35,802 bases of DNA, taken from positions 1-35,802 of IMG/VR virus record IMGVR_UViG_3300009104_000060, one strand, 5' to 3'. The notes beneath the pieces are model-generated. The model was not told where the DNA came from. It did not search any database and saw only the letters and a list, made by a program, of their open reading frames with translations. A program made the position numbers and the translations under genes. Below, one piece after another: positions 6,971-13,597 of the stretch; the stretch's first letter is position 1, and every line of letters starts with the position of its first letter. The stretch comes from a virus.

Positions 6971-7140
6971 AATTCATTCTCGCAGTAACCTGCATTCCAA
7001 TATAACGAATCAACATAAGGAAAAATCCCATAAGGAAATTTCCTTGGTTGTTTTTCATAGAACTTCCTGGAGTTCGTCATCTGATAAGCTAAACGCCTGG
7101 GCTTGTATGTTCTTCTTCCTATTTTTCTACTTCTCGCCAT
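6967..7140 (-). CDS. Small basic protein (57 aa)
   Basis: Translating the gap between the periplasmic-protein gene and the large terminase gives a 57-residue ORF, MARSRKIGRRTYKPRRLAYQ..., with a strongly Arg/Lys-rich first half and an aromatic second half (FPYGIFPYVDSLYWNAGYC). The ATG shares a base with the terminase stop (TAATG) and the stop overlaps the next start (ATGA), so it fits the coupled chain exactly. The basic N-terminus suggests nucleic-acid or membrane contact. The function is unknown. Confidence 0.6.
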   Translation of the reverse strand: MARSRKIGRRTYKPRRLAYQMTNSRKFYEKQPRKFPYGIFPYVDSLYWNAGYCENEL

Positions 7141-8801
7141 TAATACGCTGCCTCTGCTTCTGGCTCCAATTGTCTATAAGACCTGATAATTGGAGGTGTA
7201 GCATCCATGTCATAGATTCTAGATAAAGCATCCAAAAAGTCTGGGTGAATTGTCGGAAAAAGATTGTACTCATTATCCTTTACCCACTTTGTAAGATTAT
7301 AACCCTTACCGTTTTCATCTTTACATATAATTTTTTTGGATAAAAGAAACTCTTGTTTTTTATCCACATGTTCCATCTGCAAAGATGTTAACATTTTTTT
7401 ATCTGTTGGGTAAGGCCAAAAGAAAGAACCATCCTTTAAATCTGGTTCTAGTCTTTGTATCCTATCCCTCTTGGATTGTGATCCCCCTCCACCAACCCAG
7501 TTCAATTCATATATCGGGAAATTACTTCCCTCTATACGCATCATCTCTTGGAAATGTTCTATGTCGCTTTGTGCTCCATATCTTTCATATCCAACTTTTA
7601 CTTCCCTAACTCCAGGTGCTCGCTTCCATTTTGCTCTTAACTTTTTAAGATAATCCCATCTCTCAGAAAGGCTAAGTCTATGACATACTCCGTCAAGCAA
7701 AAACTTATTATAGTTGGCATCAACACCAACTACACACATAGCAGTTCTATTTGACTCTTTCTTTTTAGAGCTGGCAGGATCGACCATAATATACACATTC
7801 ATTGTGTATGGCCTAACCTCCCATTCTTCCCACCATTCATCTTTGAATGCTACATCGCTACCAGCAATTGGATTTAATAACTGCTGACAAGCTACTGTAT
7901 ATGTGGAAGTTGTTTTTTTAATTTCTTCCCAGCGTTCCTCTTCAAGAAATACTGGTATGCCATCCATCTGGCCATTATGAGTAGCAGTATGTATTCTAGG
8001 CTTTACCGCTGCTCTTTGTAAAATTGTTCCGTATGTATCACCATAAGAATACCTAGTTCCAGCATACTGATACCTAGGGTTATGCGTGGAGCCAAGGTTT
8101 AGGGATAACTCCCATTGTGTTGTTGTCTTTGCGATCTGTTCTGGAGTAGATACACTCTCCTGAACGACTACGTCATCATACACAATAAGACTGAAGTGCC
8201 TACCTGTAGGCTGGCCGTCTACCAAGCCATGAGCTTCAACTGTCTGCTCTTTTGGATTAGACTTTCTTTTTACGCATAAGCCTTCGTTCTCAGCCCACTT
8301 AGGAGCATATTGCTTTGGCTTCTCGTATAGTATGTCAGGATACAACCCTTGAAGTTTCTCGTTTGATTCAAGCTCCTGCATTATCTGTCTAAGGAATGGC
8401 TTGGCCTGCTTAGCAGAATAAGATAAGATACCTATTGTTATTTCTGGATTACATAGTATTTCTTGTACGCAACCAAGAAAAGTTATTATAGTACTCTTAT
8501 AGTGAAAACGCGCCCATAAATCGAGTCGCCTATCTTTTTCACTTTCGACATCACGGCATCTCTCGTACACCCACGGATGTAGCATGTCGTGACGGTTGCA
8601 TAGAAAAACGCCAAGATAATACCTGTCAAGCTGCCCAAGAGTACGAATAAAGGTATCATCAAGATTAGGATCAAGGTGACACTCAGCATATGCAGCAACC
8701 ACTTGATCGTACTCAGCAGTTTGCGCCCAACTAGCAAGAGCAATTGCTGCTTCTGCATTTTTAGTGTCGGCATATACATCTTTGGATATATCTGGGATCA
8801 C
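7140..8801 (-). CDS. terL: Terminase large subunit (packaging ATPase/nuclease)
   Basis: A 553-residue protein that pumps DNA into proheads and cuts the concatemer. ATPase half: a deviant Walker A, ARFHYKST (97-104), of the kind seen in many phage terminases with xxxH/xKST, and a Walker B LIVYDD (205-210). Nuclease half (RNase H fold): the first acidic strand VYIMVDPASS (337-345, D341), a middle GYERYG (404-409), and a C-terminal HPDFLDALSRIYD supplying the last Asp. The length is normal for the family. The start is GTG at 8801, overlapping the previous stop as GTGA. It sits two genes below the small subunit with a structural-type gene between, in the usual packaging order. Confidence 0.93.
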   Translation of the reverse strand: MIPDISKDVYADTKNAEAAIALASWAQTAEYDQVVAAYAECHLDPNLDDTFIRTLGQLDRYYLGVFLCNRHDMLHPWVYERCRDVESEKDRRLDLWARFHYKSTIITFLGCVQEILCNPEITIGILSYSAKQAKPFLRQIMQELESNEKLQGLYPDILYEKPKQYAPKWAENEGLCVKRKSNPKEQTVEAHGLVDGQPTGRHFSLIVYDDVVVQESVSTPEQIAKTTTQWELSLNLGSTHNPRYQYAGTRYSYGDTYGTILQRAAVKPRIHTATHNGQMDGIPVFLEEERWEEIKKTTSTYTVACQQLLNPIAGSDVAFKDEWWEEWEVRPYTMNVYIMVDPASSKKKESNRTAMCVVGVDANYNKFLLDGVCHRLSLSERWDYLKKLRAKWKRAPGVREVKVGYERYGAQSDIEHFQEMMRIEGSNFPIYELNWVGGGGSQSKRDRIQRLEPDLKDGSFFWPYPTDKKMLTSLQMEHVDKKQEFLLSKKIICKDENGKGYNLTKWVKDNEYNLFPTIHPDFLDALSRIYDMDATPPIIRSYRQLEPEAEAAY

Positions 8802-9079
8802 TTATCTTTTTTTACATCAGGCCCTTTAAGCTCATCAGAGAACTCGCCATCCGACACAACTTTGAACAGAATGGAACCATCCTCTTGAAGCTCTGTCCTA
8901 TACTTCGTAGGGGTAAGCTTCCATACCGTGAATTGTTCACCATTAGTTGGAATCGAGCTAAGCGCCGATTCCATCCTGTCCATTGCTGATTCGACCATTG
9001 CAAGAGGGGAACGGTGACCCGTCATACCCATCATGCGCTCAAACATCCGATCCATTGCTCTTAATTGATTTGTTACCAT
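8798..9079 (-). CDS. Small protein upstream of terL (93 aa)
   Basis: From the ATG at 9079 this is a 93-residue protein, MVTNQLRAMDRMFERMMGMT.... The N-terminal part is Met-rich and helical (about residues 1-38); the beta-type part after it includes FTVWKLTPTKYRTELQEDG, and the charged C-terminus ends KGPDVKKDK. An ATG 12 nt upstream exists, but GGAG lies just before the 9079 start (GGAGAAAAAAATG), so I prefer the shorter form. Its position between a virion-type gene and terL suggests a packaging or virion role. It is not recognised as a known family. Confidence 0.55.
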   Translation of the reverse strand: MVTNQLRAMDRMFERMMGMTGHRSPLAMVESAMDRMESALSSIPTNGEQFTVWKLTPTKYRTELQEDGSILFKVVSDGEFSDELKGPDVKKDK

Positions 9080-9123
9080 TTTTTTCTCCATTGTTACACC
9101 GTTAGTACACCTAAAAATTTTCC

Positions 9124-10371
9124 CTAGTTAGTAGGGCTCACAAACAAAGGGTTCATAGGATTCATCTGATTCCACAAATTACGAACCCATTTTAATTCTT
9201 CTGGTCTATCAAGATAGTATTGAATTTGTCTTTCAGTAAGGCCTTTCATCCAAGGCTCATCATATGCAGAAGCTGGAAGGTTATTAAGAATCTCTTCAAT
9301 AAAAGCATCGTTCCTGGCTCCAACAGAAGTTCCTCCAGCCCCTAAAGGTCCTTGTGTTGTTATTTCATGCGCCTGTCTAACAGCTTGCTCTACAAGATCA
9401 GGATTAACATTAAATCCAGCCTTTCCCAGTATCCCCTTCAAAGCCTTTCCAAGCATACCTATCGAAGTATTATTAAGAAGTCCGCCAAAAATAGTATTTA
9501 AAGCTCTTCCAAGAGGTGTAGTTTTTTCCATTGCCTCTTTCTGTAGCTTCTCTAGCCTATCAAAAATAAGTGCTCTTTGCTCTTTTGGCATACGATCTAT
9601 AGTTTCAATAGCTTTAGTATACCCAATTCTCGGGTCTCTAGACGGATGTTTAGATCGCCATCCTGATTCCCATGGAGTTAAATTATCAAAATAAGAAGCA
9701 TCCATTTCTTTTTCTTGTTGCTCTCTAGATATACTACCAATGGACGGGTCTCTAGACGGATGAGCTGACGGAGCAATCGGATCAGTATTAGTTGCACCCG
9801 GATTCGTCCTCTGCGCCCCGATTGCCACTGCTTCATTCATGGCTTGCTCTTGAAACGAGCGTGTTGGTCCAACAGGATTAGAGTCAGGAGATACTGGATC
9901 AGTATTAGATGGATCATCAAACATACCCATCGCTTCCATGTTGCTTCTTACTGAATCCGCGGTTACTCCTTCGATACTTTCAGGACCTACTGGAGCTGCG
10001 TCAGGAGATGCACCAGTCATCATAGCCTGACGCTCTCTTTCGCGCTCTCTTGCATCCATCATGGCATCAAGCTGAGACATAGTTTTTTCGCTCTCTGTCT
10101 CCCCCCAAGGATCATCATCAAGTTGAGCTGACACATGACCAAGAGCCTTAGCAATAGCTGCCTCAAAAGCTTCTATGGACATTGCTTCACCCGTACCAGG
10201 ACCGCCTGCTACATCACCTGGGTCAAAGCCCCCAAAAGCAGGAGCATCTGGGCCTAATGCTGCACCACCTACTGCTGATTCTGCTCCTGTTCCGGCAGAA
10301 CCTTCAGTAGCTGATCCACCTCCACCATGATCAGGATGTCCTCCTCCGTGAGCGCCAGCTGGTCCAGCCAT
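9124..10371 (-). CDS. Gly/Pro-rich putative virion protein (415 aa)
   Basis: A 415-residue protein in three parts. First is a Gly/Ala/His-rich low-complexity N-terminus (about residues 1-63). Second is a disordered acidic and Pro/Ser/Asn-rich middle (64-235) with repeated units such as NTDPVSPDSNPVG, NTDPIAPSAHPSRDPSIG and HPSRDPRIG. Third is a helical C-terminal region (250-415) containing a hydrophobic Gly-rich stretch (NTIFGGLLNNTSIGMLGKALKGILGKAG), ending NPMNPLFVSPTN. The hydrophobic helix and disordered N-terminus suit an internal or ejected virion protein, but no homologous family is recognised. It lies between terminase genes. An 18-bp direct repeat lies within it. Confidence 0.55.
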   Translation of the reverse strand: MAGPAGAHGGGHPDHGGGGSATEGSAGTGAESAVGGAALGPDAPAFGGFDPGDVAGGPGTGEAMSIEAFEAAIAKALGHVSAQLDDDPWGETESEKTMSQLDAMMDARERERERQAMMTGASPDAAPVGPESIEGVTADSVRSNMEAMGMFDDPSNTDPVSPDSNPVGPTRSFQEQAMNEAVAIGAQRTNPGATNTDPIAPSAHPSRDPSIGSISREQQEKEMDASYFDNLTPWESGWRSKHPSRDPRIGYTKAIETIDRMPKEQRALIFDRLEKLQKEAMEKTTPLGRALNTIFGGLLNNTSIGMLGKALKGILGKAGFNVNPDLVEQAVRQAHEITTQGPLGAGGTSVGARNDAFIEEILNNLPASAYDEPWMKGLTERQIQYYLDRPEELKWVRNLWNQMNPMNPLFVSPTN

Positions 10372-10372
10372 A

Positions 10373-10489
10373 TCAGTACCCCTTGGAAGGCTTCTTCATA
10401 ACCTTCTTGCCAGATTTCTTAGCGTATTGCTTAGCCTTCTTCATTCCAGCTTTGGTATAAGCAAATTTTTTAGTTCCTACTTTAGGCAT
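10373..10489 (-). CDS. Lys-rich micro-protein (38 aa)
   Basis: Translating the gap between two genes gives MPKVGTKKFAYTKAGMKKAK and a further 18 residues ending KKPSKGY, a 38-residue, very Lys-rich protein. Nearly identical-looking small basic proteins beginning MPKVGxKKFAYTxxG are common beside structural genes in aquatic phages. It may bind DNA or the inside of the capsid, which is inferred from charge. Its stop lies 1 nt from the start of the next gene (10371). Support comes from the recognised N-terminal pattern and exact fit in the gap. Confidence 0.7.
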   Translation of the reverse strand: MPKVGTKKFAYTKAGMKKAKQYAKKSGKKVMKKPSKGY

Positions 10490-10490
10490 A

Positions 10491-10949
10491 TTAGTTTAGA
10501 AGCTCAGGCTTCTCCTCCATGCTTTCCTGCAGCTTATCAATGATAGACTCGACATCAACTGCCTTCTTGACTTCTACTGTAGTTTTCTTAGTTTCAGTTT
10601 TGTCCACTTCCTGTTTGGAATAGGTGGAACGATAGTTAAACTTGTTGACCATCATAAAGGCATACAGGGAGGTATTAAAGGATTTGTTTTCCAGATTGTC
10701 TCTACCTACCTGAATCCAATGTGCTTCTGATGCTTGAATACCCAGCTCAACAGTACGCTGGAAATCTCCCTTCCTTTCGTCCTTGAGCCACCTGTAGAAC
10801 GTAGCTTTATGAATACCCAGAAATCTACATACCTCAACTACTGTCGCACCTCCGGCAAACATTTCAATAACCTTTTTCTTATTGGCGGTATTCCATACAC
10901 TGTTGTGTACGACAGAGCCGCCTCTACGCTTAACAGGATTTGCAGCCAT
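10491..10949 (-). CDS. terS: Terminase small subunit (HTH)
   Basis: A 152-residue protein. A basic N-terminus leads into a helix-turn-helix (VVEVCRFLGIHKATFYRWLKDE, about residues 37-58) that would recognise the packaging site. A central helical region (IQASEAHWIQVGRDNLENKS...LYAFMMVNKFNYRS) is of the kind that forms the ring oligomer, and a charged C-terminus ends EEKPELLN. The pattern of HTH followed by HWIQ/LYxFMMxNKF is a recognised small-terminase type. Its placement just downstream of the late promoter, upstream of terL, agrees. It overlaps the previous stop as TAATG. Confidence 0.85.
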   Translation of the reverse strand: MAANPVKRRGGSVVHNSVWNTANKKKVIEMFAGGATVVEVCRFLGIHKATFYRWLKDERKGDFQRTVELGIQASEAHWIQVGRDNLENKSFNTSLYAFMMVNKFNYRSTYSKQEVDKTETKKTTVEVKKAVDVESIIDKLQESMEEKPELLN

Positions 10950-11146
10950 TATTTAGTCCTAGGCTTTGATTTTCTTGCTTTAGGTGGAGAACCTTTACCT
11001 GAAGAAACTCTTCCAGAGCCTCTGCATGTGGGGCATATTTTAGTACCTGGCTTACGTCCATCACTTCCGCCGTGTTTACCGTCTCCAGGGCCTCTTCCGC
11101 TTCCTTTTCCTGGGCCCGAAGGGCCTGGTCCATAACCTTTAGGCAT
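10949..11146 (-). CDS. Gly-rich protein with one CxxC zinc-type motif (65 aa)
   Basis: A 65-residue protein: a Gly/Pro/Lys-rich N-terminus (MPKGYGPGPSGPGKGSGRGP), a single CPTCRGSGR (about residues 38-46) of the DnaJ zinc-finger repeat type, and a basic tail. One CxxC is half a zinc site, so metal binding would need a dimer. The start is chosen for the GGAGAA ribosome site about 8 nt upstream and for the TAATG overlap with terS. It is the first gene of the late transcript. A longer overlapping frame at 10930-11133 lacks these supports. Confidence 0.6.
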   Translation of the reverse strand: MPKGYGPGPSGPGKGSGRGPGDGKHGGSDGRKPGTKICPTCRGSGRVSSGKGSPPKARKSKPRTK

Positions 11147-11170
11147 TTCTGTTCTCCATAGTTGTAAGGT

Positions 11171-11238
11171 GGGGCCGTGTCAGCAGAAAGGGAGAAGGGA
11201 CCCTCTATCGAGGGGAGAGATGTGCCGACACGTGCCCC
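11171..11238 (-). promoter_or_regulatory. Strong hairpin in the late-operon leader
   Basis: An inverted repeat of 15-16 nt lies in the leader of the leftward late transcript: the left arm 11171-11185 (GGGGCCGTGTCAGCA) pairs with the right arm 11223-11238 (TGCCGACACGTGCCCC), with one bulged base and one G·U in RNA. Inside it is a second stem, CCCTC/GAGGG (11201-11205, 11210-11214). It has no U-tract, so it is not a simple terminator. Possible roles are RNA stabilisation, a put-like antitermination element, a protein-binding operator, or part of the packaging site next to terS. Confidence 0.6.
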
Positions 11239-11252
11239 GAATCTTTACTTAT

Positions 11253-11261
11253 ATTATACCA
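11253..11261 (-). promoter_or_regulatory. Extended -10 promoter for the leftward late operon
   Basis: On the minus strand the sequence reads TGGTATAAT, a perfect sigma70 extended -10 (TGnTATAAT). No good -35 lies at 17 nt; the nearest TTGAGA is too far, which is tolerable for extended -10 promoters. Transcription would begin near 11246. It would read through the leader hairpin at 11171-11238 and enter the Zn-motif gene at 11146, then terS. It is the best promoter-like match seen for the late block. Confidence 0.55.
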
Positions 11262-11303
11262 TATTGGGGGGTTCTCGTGTCTCAATTTTTAAATAGATCA
11301 ATC

Positions 11304-11543
11304 ATTTAGCATATATTTTAGCATTCTTACACAATATTTTGCTAAATGGAACTAGATATAGATAAAGAAACAGATAAAGATATATTAATATTATATATAT
11401 AATATATATTATATAGAAGTATTAATATATATATTATAATAAGGGACCCACTTACCTGTGGATAACTTTCCAATTCCCCTTTATAATCATATATTTAACC
11501 TAATATTTACCTGTGGATAAGTCTGTGGATAACTTGTGGATAA
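11304..11543. other. Candidate replication origin: iteron-like repeats, AT-rich tract and DnaA boxes
   Basis: TTTAGCAT occurs at 11305-11312 and 11317-11324, with an inverted GCTAAAT at 11341-11347. These are followed by a nearly pure A/T tract (about 11378-11442) that would melt easily. Then TGTGGATAA, the exact complement of the DnaA box TTATCCACA, occurs at 11457-11465, 11512-11520, 11524-11532 and 11535-11543. All four have the same orientation, and the last three are spaced 11-12 bp apart, about one helical turn. Position between divergent operons fits an origin. Four perfect boxes in under 90 bp is far above chance. Confidence 0.7.
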
Positions 11544-11858
11544 AAATATACCCCCAAAAAAATTTTGGGACCCTATATTTGGCCGCTAAGCCAACGGCTA
11601 TCCCATTCCATATATACCAAAACACCCTATACAGAGATACACATACCATATACCACGTATACAGATACCAAACTCTTAGCAAAACGCTAGTGTGTTGTTA
11701 GTGTCGTTTTTTTATTTATATGTATGGGGCCAGGAAGCAGGATTCCTCAACCTGGATCGAACCCAACACCCCCTCGGAGTACCTTTCCATTCCACTTTTC
11801 TCAATATTCTGTAGCCCTTTCACCCTACCATAGCAGTTTAAACTTAGACTTGAAACGA

Positions 11859-11887
11859 TTGACGCGGTTTGACGTAGACCCTAGCAT
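11859..11887 (+). promoter_or_regulatory. Possible sigma70 promoter for the rightward early region
   Basis: TTGACG at 11859-11864 is followed 17 nt later by TAGCAT (11882-11887), giving a start near 11895. A second TTGACG lies 10 nt downstream (11869-11874) but has a poor -10 match. If active, the transcript would begin at the start of the structured G+C-richer segment and reach the first early gene at 12554, leaving a leader of about 650 nt. The -10 is only 4 of 6, so this is a modest candidate. Confidence 0.35.
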
Positions 11888-11894
11888 ATGAGAC

Positions 11895-12540
11895 TATACA
11901 TATACCGGCTCGCGGTGCAGGGGCCGGGAGGGGAAACCTCTAGAAAGGGTCGCACCCGACACTCCCCACGGCGTAGGGGATTGGTAAAGCGGTAACGTCG
12001 GCGCAGGTTGGTATCTGACGACATAGACCGTAGACCTCACAAGGTCATCGCCCCATAGAGTAGGTCGCTCAGATTGTTCTGGATAGTCTAACTATCTATT
12101 CCCTCGGACAACGTGCCTTTACTGGTGCAACGTCGATTTTCCACTTGGGATATCTGAGCAACGCACACCTTACGCTATAGTCTGTAGAGTATAGTGGAGA
12201 TGGGGATGCGATGGGCCAACATGGCGCGGGAAAATGGTGTCGAGCCACCGCGTACGTGGAGAGCGTGGCAGGTGCGTAGCCTGTCTGTGCAGAACAAGCA
12301 CAAGCGTAAGCGATTCTTAAATCATGGATGACGGGATACTGGAGAGTGCTCAAGCACGAGAACCCACCAATAACAACAAGTAACGGGGAAGTAAGGTATC
12401 TTGGAAGGAAATAACCGAAAGGCAAACGCGCAAGCACCACTACCAGTGGTTTCTGATCCCCCGCAAGGGCCAGGATAGTGGTCTCATTGGAAGGTGGTTT
12501 TGAGGGATTGTGCAATCACGCTCAATCCGTTCACTACTAT
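11895..12540 (+). ncRNA. Candidate structured RNA or long structured leader
   Basis: This stretch is visibly richer in G+C than its surroundings and dense in stem-loops. Examples are TCCCC/GGGGA (about 11962-11981) with GGGAG/CTCCC (11926-11930, 11962-11966) as an alternative, GACCT/AGGTC with a CACA loop (12033-12046), GTGC/GCAC with a UCAA loop (about 12347-12358), CCC/GGG with a GCAA tetraloop (12460-12469) inside ACCACTA/TAGTGGT (12436-12442, 12476-12482), and GGATTG/CAATCC at about 12505-12528. No frame looks coding. It could be a free phage ncRNA (size similar to large phage RNAs such as GOLLD or ROOL) or the 5' leader of the first early gene. Orientation is assumed from the upstream promoter. 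Confidence 0.4.
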
Positions 12541-12553
12541 GGAGAACAAGGCT

Positions 12554-13120
12554 ATGCCTACTCAAAACTACATTGTTGCTGACAAAACCGAAGCCAAGAA
12601 ACTCAACAATTCTGCTCGTAAGTCTTTGGAGACTGCATCAGAAACGATCCAACGTGCACTCGTAAACGGTGCGCGGTTCGTGAACGAGAAGGACAAAAAA
12701 GGCGAGAGCGTTGGGAATCTGGAGATTCTGTCGCACCTCATTCGACCGATGGGGGATACTCAAACACGCGGTATGATGGTGTCATGGGTCAAATCAAACA
12801 TCGGTGCGGTATGGGATGCCGAGAACGATGGTTTCAAGGGAAAGTGCAAGGAATTCCGCGCACTGGAGATCGACTGGAGCAATCCGGACGATCCCGAATT
12901 GAAGGCGTTGATCGGCAAGCGTTGGGATCACAAACGCGCTGAGGTGTCAAAAGCCAGCATCGACTTTGTCGCGGACCTTAAGCGAATCGCAAAGCGAATC
13001 GAAAAGAATCCCGATGTCGCCCAAAAGCAGTCGATTGAGGCCCAGTATGCTTGTCAGGCACTGTTTGAAGCCTTCAAGGCGAAGCAGTTGACTGTCGCAA
13101 AGGCCAAAAAAGCGGCTTAA
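12554..13120 (+). CDS. First early protein, unknown function (188 aa)
   Basis: The start ATG at 12554 has GGAGAA 9 nt upstream; a longer frame to 12494 lacks a ribosome site. The product has 188 residues, MPTQNYIVADKTEAKKLNNS..., mostly charged and helical, with RFVNEKDKKGESVGNLEILSHL, SDL-like acidic patches and a Lys/Ala-rich C-terminus (AKQLTVAKAKKAA). There is no membrane segment or known motif. Codon use and base composition are noticeably G+C-richer than in the following early genes, matching the upstream structured segment. It is probably expressed at high level early in infection. Nucleic-acid binding is possible from the basic tail. Confidence 0.75.
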   Translation: MPTQNYIVADKTEAKKLNNSARKSLETASETIQRALVNGARFVNEKDKKGESVGNLEILSHLIRPMGDTQTRGMMVSWVKSNIGAVWDAENDGFKGKCKEFRALEIDWSNPDDPELKALIGKRWDHKRAEVSKASIDFVADLKRIAKRIEKNPDVAQKQSIEAQYACQALFEAFKAKQLTVAKAKKAA

Positions 13121-13127
13121 AGCAAAC

Positions 13128-13153
13128 GGATTGTCCTCGAAAGAGGGCAATCC
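13128..13153 (+). other. Perfect GNRA-capped hairpin after the first early gene
   Basis: GGATTGTCCTC (13128-13138) pairs with GAGGGCAATCC (13143-13153) through 11 base pairs, including one U·G, closed by a GAAA tetraloop. It lies 8 nt after the stop of the first early gene. No U-run follows, so it is more likely an mRNA 3'-end stabiliser, processing site or protein-binding site than an intrinsic terminator. The outer GGATTG/CAATCC stem repeats that of the hairpin just before the same gene. Confidence 0.65.
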
Positions 13154-13182
13154 CTCAAACCCACCCACAAAACAGGAGATAA

Positions 13183-13401
13183 ATGACCTATCACAACAAA
13201 AAAGGCCCAGGTTCTACTGAAATAGGGACTGGCGTCGACATTTCTGGCGCGAAAATAACGCTACTTGCGCCTAGAAAATACAAGGATACCCGCGTTGTCA
13301 GGCTGAGTAAGCACAAGGGGTATCAGAAACCCACTCGCTTTGCTGTTACATCAGGCAAGGCAAGGGCAAGTTATCGCCCTGCTCGTAGAAAAGGAGGCTA
13401 A
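13183..13401 (+). CDS. Small basic early protein (72 aa)
   Basis: A 72-residue protein, MTYHNKKGPGSTEIGTGVDI..., rich in Lys, Arg and Gly, ending YRPARRKGG. GGAG stands 6 nt before the ATG. A beta-prone centre (AKITLLAPRKYKDTRVVRL) with a basic tail suggests a small nucleic-acid- or ribosome-binding protein, which is inference. It is the first of three consecutive genes that start MTY with similar ribosome-site/start sequences. No family is recognised. Confidence 0.65.
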   Translation: MTYHNKKGPGSTEIGTGVDISGAKITLLAPRKYKDTRVVRLSKHKGYQKPTRFAVTSGKARASYRPARRKGG

Positions 13402-13596
13402 ATGACGTATCCTAAAGTTTGTTGTGATTGTGGAGTTGTAGTGGATGAGTCTAATTTCTTTTCAAGAAAGAGCGGGGGTTATGTGTGTGATTCCTGCTTG
13501 AATAAAAGGGCGGAAACCAAGCCGGTAGTGTGTCCGGTTTGCGGTGGAGAGGATGAGCACACTTTTGGCTCTTTGTTATGTGAAATTGGAGGTTAA
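13402..13596 (+). CDS. Small zinc-ribbon protein (64 aa)
   Basis: A 64-residue protein with three CxxC pairs: CCDCG (residues 7-11), CDSC (29-32) and CPVC (44-47). The first two pairs, about 20 residues apart, make a classical zinc ribbon; the third is separate. The ATG follows the previous stop directly (TAAATG), with GGAGG as the ribosome site. Small early zinc ribbons in phages often bind host proteins or nucleic acid, but no partner can be read from the sequence. Confidence 0.7.
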   Translation: MTYPKVCCDCGVVVDESNFFSRKSGGYVCDSCLNKRAETKPVVCPVCGGEDEHTFGSLLCEIGG

Positions 13597-13597
13597 T

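Larger units (their letters stand above)
11147..12553. other. Gene-free control region between divergent operons
   Basis: About 1.4 kb without a credible gene. From left to right it holds the late leader hairpin and promoter (11171-11261), an AT-rich segment with TTTAGCAT repeats and a long A/T-only tract (11281-11445), four DnaA boxes (11457-11543), and hairpin-prone sequence around 11551-11594 (CCCAAAA/TTTTGGG, TTGGC/GCCAA). Next is an A-rich/T-rich hairpin with seven T residues at about 11684-11713, then a sigma70-like rightward promoter (11859-11887). Last is a G+C-richer, stem-loop-dense stretch to the first early gene. Open frames here (for example 12096-12515 minus, 11500-11701 both strands) look spurious. 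Confidence 0.7.

Noticed and set aside
10930-11133. 67-residue minus ORF in an alternative frame over the first late gene
   Set aside because: It overlaps terS deeply and lacks the ribosome site and TAATG coupling that support the 65-residue Zn-motif frame.
11500-11701. Two short ORFs over the DnaA-box region on opposite strands
   Set aside because: They are translations of repeated TGTGGATAA and A/T-rich DNA; neither has a ribosome site or recognisable protein.
11684-11713. AAAACG...CGTTTT hairpin with T-run as an intrinsic terminator
   Set aside because: The stem is A/T-rich with a 3-nt bulge, and no upstream rightward gene would need termination. I mention it only within the control region.
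11750-11815. tRNA-like T-loop (GGATCGAACC, i.e. GGTTCGATCC on minus strand)
   Set aside because: The flanking bases do not form a 5-bp T stem with a 7-nt TTCGATC loop, and no matching acceptor, D or anticodon arms are found on either side.
11888-12185. Possible group I intron core: AGACTATA near 11891 complementary to TATAGTCT near 12176
   Set aside because: The pairing is perfect, but the spacing is too long for P7, other core elements are not evident, and there is no interrupted gene or exon pair around it.
12096-12515. 139-residue minus-strand ORF in the control region
   Set aside because: Composition is unlike a real protein (Pro/Ala/Ser/Tyr-rich without domain pattern), there is no ribosome site, and the DNA is explained better as structured non-coding sequence.
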